Source: JBHHWH01 sp046756405 (GTDB lineage: Bacteria; Actinomycetota; Acidimicrobiia; Spongiisociales; ZC4RG35). Taken from it: a stretch of 33,295 nt of DNA. The DNA lies in contig JBHHWH010000021.1 of NCBI GenBank assembly GCA_046756405.1, positions 1-33,295 of the forward strand, in the 5' to 3' direction. The notes under the pieces were generated by a model. That model was not told the DNA's origin and searched no databases. It saw nothing but the letters and a program-made list of their open reading frames with translations. The position numbers and the translations under genes are program-made. This document shows positions 7,995 through 15,270 of the stretch, one piece after another; the stretch's first letter is position 1; each line of letters opens with the position of its first letter.

Positions 7995-8040
7995 CCTAAT
8001 GTACCAGGGGCCAGATATGGCCCCTTGCAGGGATAGAAAG
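7995..8040 (+). repeat. 46-bp dispersed repeat, copy 2, with perfect 8-bp stem
   Basis: Starts CCTAATGTACCAGGG like copy 1. Its core AGGGGCCA-GATA-TGGCCCCT is a perfect 8-bp inverted repeat with a 4-nt loop. The homology continues to ATAGAAAG. It lies between the zinc-ribbon gene (divergent side) and the end of the TauE/SafE gene. Confidence 0.75.
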
Positions 8041-8054
8041 ACCCTTTACGGGTC
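8040..8054 (-). terminator. Possible weak hairpin after the TauE/SafE gene
   Basis: GACCC-TTTAC-GGGTC forms a 5-bp stem with a 5-nt loop ending one base before the stop codon of the minus-strand permease. There is no T-tract, so an intrinsic terminator is doubtful. Together with the neighbouring repeat hairpin it may form a 3' structure. Confidence 0.3.
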
Positions 8055-8909
8055 TCAGCCGAAGACCACCTCGCCGAGGGTGAGCAGCGAGACGCCCACG
8101 AAGAGGACGCCCAGGAAGCGCATCAGGGTGTGCTCCGGCACCTGGCGGGTGAGCTGCGGACCGAGCTGGCCGCCGATGACCACCCCGGGGACGGTGAATA
8201 TGACCAGGGCCAGGACCGTCTCCAGGCTGGTTCCCGCGCTCACAAAGTCCACCAGGTGAGTGATGCTGGCCGCCAGGGCGGTGATCGCCACCACGACGAC
8301 ACTGGTAGCCACCGTCACCCGGGTAGGGATCCGGCACCGCATCACCAGGGCGTAGGAGTTCAGCTCTCCTAGACCCGTCGAGATCAGCCCCACGAACAGG
8401 CCACCGAGACCGGCGAACCACCGGCCCTCGTTGCGGCGGCACAGTTCGTATTCGATGGTCTCGCCGCGGCGGGTGACCACCTTGCGGTGTTCGGCCGGTT
8501 TGACGATCCCCTCACCCCGAGCGATCGCCTCGTCCTCTCTCTCCAACTCGTGATGGCGGAGGAAGGCCACGGCGATGGCCGCCAGGCCGAGGCCGAGGAT
8601 CGCTTTCAGCACGGTGGACGAGACCACCCCGGCCACCAGAGACCCGACAACGGCGGCGGGAACCGAGACAGTGATCAGCAGCCGGGCCACCTTCCAATCG
8701 ACGGTCCGGGCCCGGGCGTGGGCGCTGACCCCGGAGGCGAAGCCGAACACTTCGGTGATCAGCGCGGCACCGATGGCCACTTGCGGTTCGAGGCCCAAGG
8801 CGAGGATGAAGAGCGGGGAGAAGAAGGTGGCGCCACCCACCCCGGCGCCGTTGGCCAGGCCGGCGATGACGATCGAAACAGGCAGAAGGAACCAGTAGGT
8901 GAGATCCAC
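8055..8909 (-). CDS. TauE/SafE (TSUP) family membrane permease
   Basis: A 284-aa polytopic membrane protein of the TSUP family, which contains sulfite, sulfoacetate and related anion exporters. It has the two-fold internal repeat of the family. The N-terminal half opens with AGLANGAGVGGATFFSPLF and the second with GGLFVGLISTGLGELNSYAL, each at the start of a four-helix unit. A charged cytoplasmic loop (about residues 118-160) separates them. GTG at 8909 is chosen; a TAGGCT box lies 9 nt upstream, so the leader is nearly absent. The transported anion cannot be named from this sequence. The neighbours do not help, because no sulfur-metabolism gene is adjacent. Confidence 0.88.
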   Translation of the reverse strand: MDLTYWFLLPVSIVIAGLANGAGVGGATFFSPLFILALGLEPQVAIGAALITEVFGFASGVSAHARARTVDWKVARLLITVSVPAAVVGSLVAGVVSSTVLKAILGLGLAAIAVAFLRHHELEREDEAIARGEGIVKPAEHRKVVTRRGETIEYELCRRNEGRWFAGLGGLFVGLISTGLGELNSYALVMRCRIPTRVTVATSVVVVAITALAASITHLVDFVSAGTSLETVLALVIFTVPGVVIGGQLGPQLTRQVPEHTLMRFLGVLFVGVSLLTLGEVVFG

Positions 8910-8918
8910 AGTCGCGCC

Positions 8919-8924
8919 AGCCTA
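8919..8924 (-). promoter_or_regulatory. Predicted -10 box, TauE/SafE gene
   Basis: TAGGCT on the minus strand ends 9 nt before GTG 8909. Its first three bases are also the stop codon of the amidotransferase fragment upstream. Confidence 0.4.
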
Positions 8925-9122
8925 TCCGCCGACGGGTCCGCGACCGATCAGGCTCCGGGTGCTGGTCCGGACGGAGGCGTCGACCCCGAAGATCGTCCCG
9001 TCGGGGTTACGGACTCCCCACAGGCCTCGGTCGCTCTGGATCAGTAGGGCGCATTGGGCGTCCACGAGGCTGCACTCGAGGCGCGTGGGTTCGGTGCCGA
9101 GGAATCCGTAAAGGCGGCACAT
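8922..9122 (-). pseudogene. Truncated class II glutamine amidotransferase (EgtC/YafJ-like)
   Basis: The 66-aa product starts MCRLYGFLGTEPTRL, the N-terminus of Ntn-type glutamine amidotransferases in which Cys2 becomes the nucleophile. Residues 20-42, ending in GVRNPDG, also follow the family (usually continued as NPDGWGIG). After that the sequence turns unrelated and stops. Full-length members are around 250 aa, so about three-quarters are missing, including the rest of the glutamine-binding site. No continuation was found in other frames to the left, where the TauE/SafE gene begins. A deletion is likelier than a frameshift. The start follows the stop of the small membrane protein by 3 bp, so the two were probably one operon. 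Confidence 0.7.
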
Positions 9123-9125
9123 GGT

Positions 9126-9311
9126 TCAGGCGCAGGGTGTGCCGCGGAGGGTCGTCGGGTTGGTGAGCAGAGCCACCGATGCCAGCATTGCGGGGATTCC
9201 GACGATGGCGCCCCACGCAGTGGCGGTGAGAACGACGCCGATCCCTAACAGTCCGACGCCTACCGCCAGGCCGAACCAGTCCATTCGGGGAGTGCAGTCT
9301 TTGAGTTTGAT
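9126..9311 (-). CDS. Small two-helix membrane protein, possible ATC start
   Basis: From the ATC codon at 9311 the product is 61 aa (IKLKDCTPRMDWFG...). It has two hydrophobic helices, LAVGVGLLGIGVVLTATAWG and a second around IVGIPAMLASVALL, and ends in TPCA. A near-ideal GGAGG (9319-9323) lies seven bases before ATC, in frame, whereas no Shine-Dalgarno sequence precedes the in-frame ATG at 9284 or the GTG at 9380. A 52-aa protein from ATG 9284 is the conservative alternative. The layout (short polar start, glycine-rich helix pair, terminal Cys) loosely recalls DUF2892 proteins, but I do not assign it. It is followed within 3 bp by the amidotransferase fragment. Confidence 0.5.
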   Translation of the reverse strand: MKLKDCTPRMDWFGLAVGVGLLGIGVVLTATAWGAIVGIPAMLASVALLTNPTTLRGTPCA

Positions 9312-9482
9312 GTCGTCACCTCCGTAAGGGGTAACGGGAGCCTCGCCTAGAGCCAGCCGCGACTGTCGGAGCGGGGACACTTTTCGGACGGGTAGCGTGG
9401 AGGCTACGGAATGGCCGGCCCACCGTCAGGCGTTGCCAGGTGGGCATAGACGACAATCGAATCCGACCGAGAGGTGAGGACA

Positions 9483-10733
9483 ATGACAGCTTCGGAGCGT
9501 GTCGCCGTCGTTGGCGGCGCCAGAACTCCCTTCGCCAAGGCGGGTAACCACCTCAAGGAGTACACCGCCCTTCAGCTAGGCACCCACGCCGTAGACGGTG
9601 CCCTGGAGAAGACCGACCTCGACCCGGAGGCCGTAGACCAACTCGTCTTCGGGATCGTCACCCTCGACGCCCGGGTGCCCCACCTGGCCCGGGAGGTCAA
9701 CTTCTCCTCCCGTCTCCCCGACAGAGTGCGGTCCCTGACCGTCACCGACAACTGCATCACATCGATTTCGGGGATCGAATCGGTCCACGACTCGATCCTC
9801 GCCGGCCGGGCCCGGGTAGCCCTCGCCGGGGGAGTGGAGTCGATGTCCAATCCGTCGGTGCTGTGGTCCCGTAACGCCACCCGGGTGCTCTCCGACCTCC
9901 AGGGAGCGAGGACCGTCACCGACAAGCTGAGGATCCTCGCCCGGCTGCGGCCCGGAGACTTCGTGCCCCGTCCTCCGGGGATAGCCGAGCCGTCGACTGG
10001 CCTGTCGATGGGCGAGCACACCGAGATCACCGTCAAGGAGTGGGGGATCTCCCGGGTGGAACAGGACGAGATCGCCTACCGCAGCCACATGAACGCCGCC
10101 GCCGCCACCGAGGACGGTCGCCTTCCCGCCGAGATCCATCTCCTGGCCGGCCTGGACCGGGACCCGATCATCCGCGCCAACACCACCATGGAGAAGCTGG
10201 CCAAACTTCACCCGGTGTTCGATCGCAGCGAGTCCGGGACCCTCACCGCGGGCAACTCCAGTCCCCTCACCGACGGGGCTTCGGCGACGGTGCTCATGTC
10301 TGAGTCCGCCGCCGAGAAGCTGGGCTACGAGCCGCTGGCCTTCGTGAAGGGCATCCAGTTCGCCGCTATCAGCCCCGACGACGGCCTGCTGATGGGCCCC
10401 GGTGTGGCGGTGCCGAGGCTGCTGCGCCGGCTGGGCCTGTCCCTCGACGACATGGACCTGATCGAGATGCATGAGGCCTTCGCCGGGCAGGTGGCAGCCA
10501 ACCTGGCTGCCTGGGAGCACGGTTGGAAGGAGGAGCCGATCGGCAAGGTGGACCGGGACAAGCTCAACCAGCTCGGCGGGTCGATCGCCATCGGCCATCC
10601 CTTCGCTGCCACCGGCTCCCGGATCGTCAACCAGCTCGCCCATGAGATGGCCCGCCGGGATGCCCGCTACGGGCTGATCAGCATCTGCGGTGCGGGAGCC
10701 ACCGCGGCGGCGATGGTGCTGGAGCGTCCCTGA
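9483..10733 (+). CDS. Acetyl-CoA acyltransferase (thiolase), FadI-like
   Basis: A 416-aa thiolase that would cleave 3-ketoacyl-CoA in fatty-acid beta-oxidation or condense acetyl-CoA units. The acyl-accepting Cys91 lies in TVTDNCITSISGIES. The other active-site motifs are MHEAFAGQ, GGSIAIGHPFAATGSR (catalytic His) and ISICGAGA (second Cys). LSMGEHTEIT is also conserved. The ATG at 9483 is preferred over GTG 9474, because GAGGTGAGG just upstream works as a ribosome-binding site for the ATG and contains the GTG. The LLM oxidoreductase gene follows 3 bp after the stop. No FadJ-like partner is adjacent, so the pathway direction is open. Confidence 0.93.
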   Translation: MTASERVAVVGGARTPFAKAGNHLKEYTALQLGTHAVDGALEKTDLDPEAVDQLVFGIVTLDARVPHLAREVNFSSRLPDRVRSLTVTDNCITSISGIESVHDSILAGRARVALAGGVESMSNPSVLWSRNATRVLSDLQGARTVTDKLRILARLRPGDFVPRPPGIAEPSTGLSMGEHTEITVKEWGISRVEQDEIAYRSHMNAAAATEDGRLPAEIHLLAGLDRDPIIRANTTMEKLAKLHPVFDRSESGTLTAGNSSPLTDGASATVLMSESAAEKLGYEPLAFVKGIQFAAISPDDGLLMGPGVAVPRLLRRLGLSLDDMDLIEMHEAFAGQVAANLAAWEHGWKEEPIGKVDRDKLNQLGGSIAIGHPFAATGSRIVNQLAHEMARRDARYGLISICGAGATAAAMVLERP

Positions 10734-10736
10734 CCG

Positions 10737-11555
10737 ATGGGTATCGACCTGGGCCGCTTTGGGGTGTGGCGAAGGGTAGGGGAGATTCCGGCGGAGTTAG
10801 CCGTTGCCGTCGAGGAGCTTGGCTATGGGGCTATCTGGGTCGGTGGGTCGCCGCCCGGGGACCTCACCGCCATCGAGGAGGTGCTCCAAGTCACCGAGCG
10901 CATCCCTGTCGTCACCGGCATCGTGAACATCTGGCGTGACGATGCAGCCACCGCGGGTCGCTCTTATCTGCGGATCGAGGAGCGCTATCCGGACCGCTTC
11001 GTCCTCGGTATCGGGGTGGGACATCCCGAGGGGATCAAGGACTACCGGAAGCCTCTGGTGGTAGTCGGCGATTACATCGACCGGCTCCGAGCCCTCGGCG
11101 TGCCTAAGGACCGTCTCGTACTGGCAGCTCTGGGTCCGCGGGCTCTGAGGCTGGCCGCCGAGCGCACCGCGGGCGCTCATCCCTACCTGACCACTCCCCG
11201 GCACACGGAGATGGCGCGCCGGGTGATGGGGGAGGGGCCGCTGCTGGCTCCGGAACACAAGGTCATCCTTGGCGACGGCGACGCCCGGGAGCGGGGCCGC
11301 AGGATAGTGAGCCGATACCTGCGGTTGGTCAACTACCGCCGCAACCTGCTCCGCGAGGGTTGGAAACCCGCGGATCTCGACGGTGGCGGTAGCGACCAGC
11401 TGGTGGATGCGTTGGTCCTCCACGGAGATGCCGAGAAGGTGGCGGCTGGGCTGCGGGCCCACCTCGACGCCGGGGCCGATCATCTGGGCATCCAGGCGCT
11501 GGGAGACGATCCCCTCGCCGAGTACAGGACCTTGGCCGGGTTCCTGTTGAGGTAG
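10737..11555 (+). CDS. LLM-class (F420-dependent type) oxidoreductase
   Basis: A 272-aa TIM-barrel protein of the bacterial luciferase-like superfamily. The opening LGRFGVWR, ELGYGAIWVGGSP, PVVTGIVNIWRDD, RFVLGIGVGHPE and ADHLGIQALGDD are characteristic of the short LLM group whose members usually use F420 rather than FMN. The substrate is not predictable. It starts 3 bp after the thiolase stop with no separate ribosome-binding site and is probably translated from the same mRNA; a shared role in acyl or lipid oxidation is plausible but unproven. F420 use is an inference from family and from a second likely F420 protein at 20596-20967. Confidence 0.88.
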   Translation: MGIDLGRFGVWRRVGEIPAELAVAVEELGYGAIWVGGSPPGDLTAIEEVLQVTERIPVVTGIVNIWRDDAATAGRSYLRIEERYPDRFVLGIGVGHPEGIKDYRKPLVVVGDYIDRLRALGVPKDRLVLAALGPRALRLAAERTAGAHPYLTTPRHTEMARRVMGEGPLLAPEHKVILGDGDARERGRRIVSRYLRLVNYRRNLLREGWKPADLDGGGSDQLVDALVLHGDAEKVAAGLRAHLDAGADHLGIQALGDDPLAEYRTLAGFLLR

Positions 11556-11558
11556 GGC

Positions 11559-12023
11559 CTAGGGGCGGGGTGATCCCGTCCTGACGGCTGCGGCGAAGGC
11601 GCCGGCGAACCAGCCGGCGAAGCCGAGGGCGTATACCTTGACCAGGTCGGGGGCGGTGTTAGGCCGGTTCAGCCACATGCCCAGCACTGCCATGCCGACC
11701 AGGGCGTAAACGACGATTCCGGTGACGAGGAGGGGGTCGCTTCCCGCCGAGGCGAAGGCCCTACCCAGGGTGGCGTCGGGGTGGTAGCGGCGGGCCCGCT
11801 GCATCTCGATGCCCAGGATGGCAGCCAGCCCCGCGCCCACCGAGACGGTGAGGAACCCGGTGACGATCAGTAGCGGGTCGCTGATGACGAGGAAGGCCCG
11901 GCCGGCGTCGGGTGCGAACCACCACAGTTGGTAGATGACCCAGCCCCACACGGCGGCGAACAGGGCCATGTAGCCCAGGGCCAGCCCTTGGATGAGCCGT
12001 CGCACAGCCTCCACCGCCTTCAC
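11559..12023 (-). CDS. Four-helix membrane protein of unknown function
   Basis: A 154-aa protein with four hydrophobic helices: residues about 13-33, 49-70, 96-116 and 128-146. A basic, polar cytoplasmic loop QRARRYHPDATLGR lies between helices 2 and 3. I recognise no family. GTG at 12023 is used. A TAGACT -10-like box lies 15 nt upstream, leaving room for only a very short leader. It is convergent with the LLM gene (3 bp between stops) and lies 41 bp downstream of the 683-aa membrane protein on the other side. Confidence 0.7.
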   Translation of the reverse strand: MKAVEAVRRLIQGLALGYMALFAAVWGWVIYQLWWFAPDAGRAFLVISDPLLIVTGFLTVSVGAGLAAILGIEMQRARRYHPDATLGRAFASAGSDPLLVTGIVVYALVGMAVLGMWLNRPNTAPDLVKVYALGFAGWFAGAFAAAVRTGSPRP

Positions 12024-12064
12024 GTTCGGTGACTTATGAGTCTATTGCGTGGCCGGAGCAGCGG

Positions 12065-14116
12065 CTACTCGGAGGGTTCGACCAGGAGTGTGGGCGGATC
12101 CAAGAGCCCCCAGTCCGGCGGGCCGGGCACCGCGTCCACGGCCGAGCCTTCCGAGGTGAACGGGTTGGCCGTGTCGGTGACGAAGGTGGTGAACCGCCAG
12201 CCGGTGAAAGCGGGGATCTCGTCGCCGGGGATGAACCAGAAGATCATGTCCTCCCATATCACTGCCCGCGCCGTGGACGGGGTCTCGCCTCGGAACTCGC
12301 CGGCGTTGATGTCGGTCACTTCCAGCGTCCACAGTCGCTGTCCTTCGCTTTCCCAGCCCACAAGTTCGTACCAGTAATCGGTGCCCTGGAACGTGTCTCC
12401 CAGATAGGGCTCTTGGGCGACGTAATCGTTGGACGGGTCGCCGTCTGACTCGAAGACCAGACCGTAGATGTAAGACTCCCCGGTCACTGTGTCCACCGGA
12501 ATCGGTCCTTCGAGGTGGCTGATGAAGACCAGCAGCTCACCTTCGGACGGAGCGTCGGGTGAGGCGCACACGGTGCGACGGCCGTCGACCATGGTGTCGC
12601 ACTCGAAGGTGGTGTTGGAGAAGTTGCGTACTAGGTAGTCCGATTCGAGCTGGTAGGAGAACGTCGCCCAGCTCCCGATCTTCACCTCGGCGTTGTCCTT
12701 GCCCGCCTTCTTGCTGAGGTCGCTGAAGAAGAGCCTGATAGCGCCGGAACGCATCGAGTAGAGGTCGGCTATTCGCGTGGCGTCGTTCTGCCCCCATCCC
12801 CATGCCTCTCCCATGAAGCCCATCCTGGCGTCGGTGGGGCTTCCCCAGGCGATGAACGCGTCCATGAGCGTGATCACTTCGGTGGTGGTCGTGGTCGGTC
12901 GCGCGGCTGTTGTAGAGGTGGTCGAGGTCGCTACCGCGGCGGTGGGCGAGGACTCGAGACCGACGTCCTCATCGGGACCGCCGAAGGCCAGCCAGAGCAA
13001 GAACCCGCCCCCGAAGACGATGAGTCCGACGATGAACCACCACAGACAGCCCCGCTCCCGCCCTCCCCAACTCCAGGGAGAGGCCGGTTCGTCGTCACCG
13101 TCTTCTTCCGCCCACCAGTCCCGGTCCCTGGGTTCGTAGCCGAAGTTTCCGACCCGGAGCTGCACATTGCCGAGGCCCAACTCGTCGGGGCGGGTCCAAT
13201 CCGAAAGCTCTCCGCCCACCCGTGGTCGGCCTCGAAATTGCCAGCTGACATCGCCGAACGGATTCGCGCCGAGGCTGAGGGGTCCTTCCCCGGACGGGGA
13301 GGGGTCCACCCACTCAATCGGTTGGTAGGTGTAGTCAAACGTTGACAGGGAGCCTTCGCGGGGATGGTCGGTGAGAACGGTCTGGGCCTCCGAAGGAGTG
13401 TCCCACACGACTTGCCGGGCCCGGGTTGGGCGGTCGAAACTCCAATCCAGGTCCAGCTCCAAGCTGACTCTACGAAACCGGAGCCTGGCTCCCGCATCCC
13501 AGTCGACCCTGTCGTCAACAGCTTGGCCGAGACGAGCGGGTTGCAGCCCTGCTATATCCAGGTCGAGGACGGTCCTGGCTGGAAGGGCTTCGAGGTCACC
13601 GGAGATGGAGCCGCCGAGCCGTGCCTCCTGGCCGGCTCCAAGTTCTAGCCTGCCCATCTCGGCGCCGAGTAGGTCTCCGAGACCCGGGTTGAAGGTCTCC
13701 TGCTGGTAGGTGTAGATGAGTGAGACGGTGGTGGGCTCGCTGCCATTGTTGCGGATCGTGGCGTAGTGGCTGTCTACCCGGTCAGAAGGTCCACCATCGC
13801 TTCCTGGTGCCAAGGCAACCCGGTGTCCTTGCTCTATGGAAAGTGTCGAGCCCGGGTCGGGCACGATCATCACCCCGGTTTCGATGGCTCCATTGGCCGG
13901 CACCGGAACGCCCACCTGCTGAATCACCGAGGGAACAGGAGCGGCCTGTTCTGTCCACCCGGGACTGTCCGGGGAAAGCGTGTGGCTCTCGAGGTTGAGG
14001 GTGGTCCCCTGGTCAAGGGTGTTGACCAGGCGCAGCACGCTCAGCCAGACGCCCGCTGCTTGGGTGCGCTCACCCGATGCCACCGGCGTGGTGGGTGTCA
14101 ACTGACGGTCGTTCAT
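12065..14116 (-). CDS. Single-pass membrane protein with cytoplasmic and external domains, unknown family
   Basis: A 683-aa protein in three parts. Residues 1 to about 350 are soluble and beta-rich, with no signal peptide, so this part should be cytoplasmic. It contains YATIRNNGSEPTTVSLIYTY and several short hydrophobic strands, like a beta-sandwich or cupin-like fold. One strong transmembrane helix follows (about 354-378: CLWWFIVGLIVFGGGFLLWL). Outside, a Ser/Thr-rich linker (TTSTTAARPTTTTT) leads to a domain of about 270 aa rich in aromatic residues, with two cysteines (in TFECD and RTVCAS) that may pair. I assign no function. A TAGGTT box lies 12 nt before the ATG. Orientation is inferred from the acidic flank and the secreted-type linker. 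Confidence 0.8.
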   Translation of the reverse strand: MNDRQLTPTTPVASGERTQAAGVWLSVLRLVNTLDQGTTLNLESHTLSPDSPGWTEQAAPVPSVIQQVGVPVPANGAIETGVMIVPDPGSTLSIEQGHRVALAPGSDGGPSDRVDSHYATIRNNGSEPTTVSLIYTYQQETFNPGLGDLLGAEMGRLELGAGQEARLGGSISGDLEALPARTVLDLDIAGLQPARLGQAVDDRVDWDAGARLRFRRVSLELDLDWSFDRPTRARQVVWDTPSEAQTVLTDHPREGSLSTFDYTYQPIEWVDPSPSGEGPLSLGANPFGDVSWQFRGRPRVGGELSDWTRPDELGLGNVQLRVGNFGYEPRDRDWWAEEDGDDEPASPWSWGGRERGCLWWFIVGLIVFGGGFLLWLAFGGPDEDVGLESSPTAAVATSTTSTTAARPTTTTTEVITLMDAFIAWGSPTDARMGFMGEAWGWGQNDATRIADLYSMRSGAIRLFFSDLSKKAGKDNAEVKIGSWATFSYQLESDYLVRNFSNTTFECDTMVDGRRTVCASPDAPSEGELLVFISHLEGPIPVDTVTGESYIYGLVFESDGDPSNDYVAQEPYLGDTFQGTDYWYELVGWESEGQRLWTLEVTDINAGEFRGETPSTARAVIWEDMIFWFIPGDEIPAFTGWRFTTFVTDTANPFTSEGSAVDAVPGPPDWGLLDPPTLLVEPSE

Positions 14117-14214
14117 ATTCGTGACTGCAACCTACATGGCGCGATCCTCGCCGTGTCGACTGAATCAAGGGTCAGGACGGACTTGAGCCTTCAGTGGCCT
14201 TGGCCGCGGGCGGC

Positions 14215-14559
14215 TCAGTGATGCAGGTTCTTCTTGAGCGTCTTCTTAACGGTGAGCTGGACTTTGGTGAGGTCGTCGAGAAGTTGGGCGTAGAGGGGCA
14301 TCCGTTTCGGAGTGCAGCAGCCCACCTGAAGCCGGCCGAGTTGACCTCCCACGTCCTCGATCGTGGTGATGATGACGTCGCCGACCGAGAGGTCGGAGGG
14401 GAGACGCTCCAGGCTGGCTCGGGTCTCCTCCAGGGTGTCGCCGAGATCGGCAATGCAGGGGGCGCGCTTGGAACTGCAGCACCCCTCGTGGAGTTCGTGC
14501 ATCGACTTTTCGGCGTCGGCGAGGGCGGTGAAGGCTGGTGTCAGGGCTTCGGCTTCCAT
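14215..14559 (-). CDS. Small protein with duplicated GCC-x2-KR-x-P motif, unknown function
   Basis: A 114-aa protein made of two related halves. Residues 26-53 begin GCCSSKRAPCIADLGDTL and residues 80-107 begin GCCTPKRMPLYAQLLDDL. Each has a vicinal cysteine pair, then KR-x-P and an amphipathic helix. An intervening segment, SVGDVIITTIEDV, is hydrophobic but short. The four cysteines (27, 28, 81, 82) plus Cys35 could bind metal or form disulphides. No family is recognised. The ATG at 14559 is preceded by TAGGCT at a distance of 9 nt, so it is almost leaderless. It lies downstream of the methyltransferase gene on the same strand, 44 bp away. Confidence 0.75.
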   Translation of the reverse strand: MEAEALTPAFTALADAEKSMHELHEGCCSSKRAPCIADLGDTLEETRASLERLPSDLSVGDVIITTIEDVGGQLGRLQVGCCTPKRMPLYAQLLDDLTKVQLTVKKTLKKNLHH

Positions 14560-14568
14560 GGCCGAGAG

Positions 14569-14574
14569 AGCCTA
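14569..14574 (-). promoter_or_regulatory. Predicted -10 box, duplicated-Cys protein
   Basis: TAGGCT on the minus strand ends 9 nt before ATG 14559, with no ribosome-binding site between. Confidence 0.4.
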
Positions 14575-14603
14575 CAGGCCGTCTGCGGCTTCGCATACGC
14601 CAA

Positions 14604-15191
14604 TCAGAATCCAGGGTTGCCGTTGCAGGCCAGTAGCCGGGCGAGGACCGCCTCTTTGCCGTCCCGGTCGGCCCGCTCCACCCCCTCCCAGTATTCGACG
14701 ATGCGGAGGCTGGAGAAGGCGTCGAGTAGCTCGCCGGGTTCCACCCGGTAGGCGCCGGTGGGGCCGATGACGTCCCGGTCGGTCTTGAGGTGCTGCTCGG
14801 TGAGCAGCCAGCCGTTGGGTGCGAGGGCCGTTCGCGCCTTCGGCCACAGCCGCCGGTTGACGTAGCGGACCATGGTGACCAGGCGGTAGGCGTGTTCTGG
14901 GAACTCGGTCCGGTCGAGGTCGGCGACCCGGAAGTCGACGGCGAGGTTTCGTCGTTGGGCCTCCTCCTGGGCCCGGGCGATCGCCACCTCGGAGATGTCC
15001 ACCGCTTCTACCTTGAAACCGGCTTCGGCCAGGTAGAGGGCGTTACGCCCGGTGCCACAGGCGAGGACCAAAGCACGGCCGCGGGGGATCCTGCGAGTGG
15101 CCGCCACTACAAAGGGGGAGGGGGTGCTGCGAGGCTGGTATTCCCCGGTCGCATACCTTTCGTCCCAACGCTGCTGCTCTTCTGCGCTCAC
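14604..15191 (-). CDS. Class I SAM-dependent methyltransferase (TehB-like)
   Basis: A 195-aa Rossmann-fold methyltransferase. The N-terminal WDERYATGEY segment is typical of the small TehB/thiopurine group. SAM-binding motif I is LACGTGRNAL (residues 43-52), the acidic end of strand 2 is VEAVDIS, and DFRVADLD is the following motif. The start is GTG 15191; TATCCT ends 6 nt upstream, so the mRNA is probably leaderless. A 47-bp palindromic element begins 9 bp upstream of that box. The substrate is unknown. TehB relatives methylate tellurite or selenite, but nothing here shows such a role. Confidence 0.88.
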   Translation of the reverse strand: MSAEEQQRWDERYATGEYQPRSTPSPFVVAATRRIPRGRALVLACGTGRNALYLAEAGFKVEAVDISEVAIARAQEEAQRRNLAVDFRVADLDRTEFPEHAYRLVTMVRYVNRRLWPKARTALAPNGWLLTEQHLKTDRDVIGPTGAYRVEPGELLDAFSSLRIVEYWEGVERADRDGKEAVLARLLACNGNPGF

Positions 15192-15197
15192 CTGCCC

Positions 15198-15203
15198 AGG
15201 ATA
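15198..15203 (-). promoter_or_regulatory. Predicted -10 box of leaderless methyltransferase gene
   Basis: TATCCT, then six bases, then GTG 15191. The 47-bp palindrome at 15213-15259 starts 9 bp upstream, over the -35 region. Confidence 0.5.
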
Positions 15204-15212
15204 CGGAAACCG

Positions 15213-15259
15213 TTCTGTGCGGGCTTACGGACCGTTTTGACCCAAAGACCCGCACAGAA
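15213..15259 (-). repeat. 47-bp palindromic repeat, copy A
   Basis: Perfect 11-bp terminal inverted repeats TTCTGTGCGGG / CCCGCACAGAA around a 25-bp centre. Read on the minus strand, pairing continues inward with G-T pairs and two mismatches to a loop AAAAC. It starts 11 nt after the AEC gene stop codon. Copies B (16198), D (18475) and C (19754) have the same length; copy A read on the minus strand agrees with B at 40 of 47 positions. Confidence 0.9.
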
Positions 15260-15270
15260 AGGTCTGCCGG

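Noticed and set aside
15213..15259. 47-bp repeat as a classical intrinsic terminator
   Set aside because: The stem is strong but no T-tract follows on either strand, and the folding strand varies between copies.
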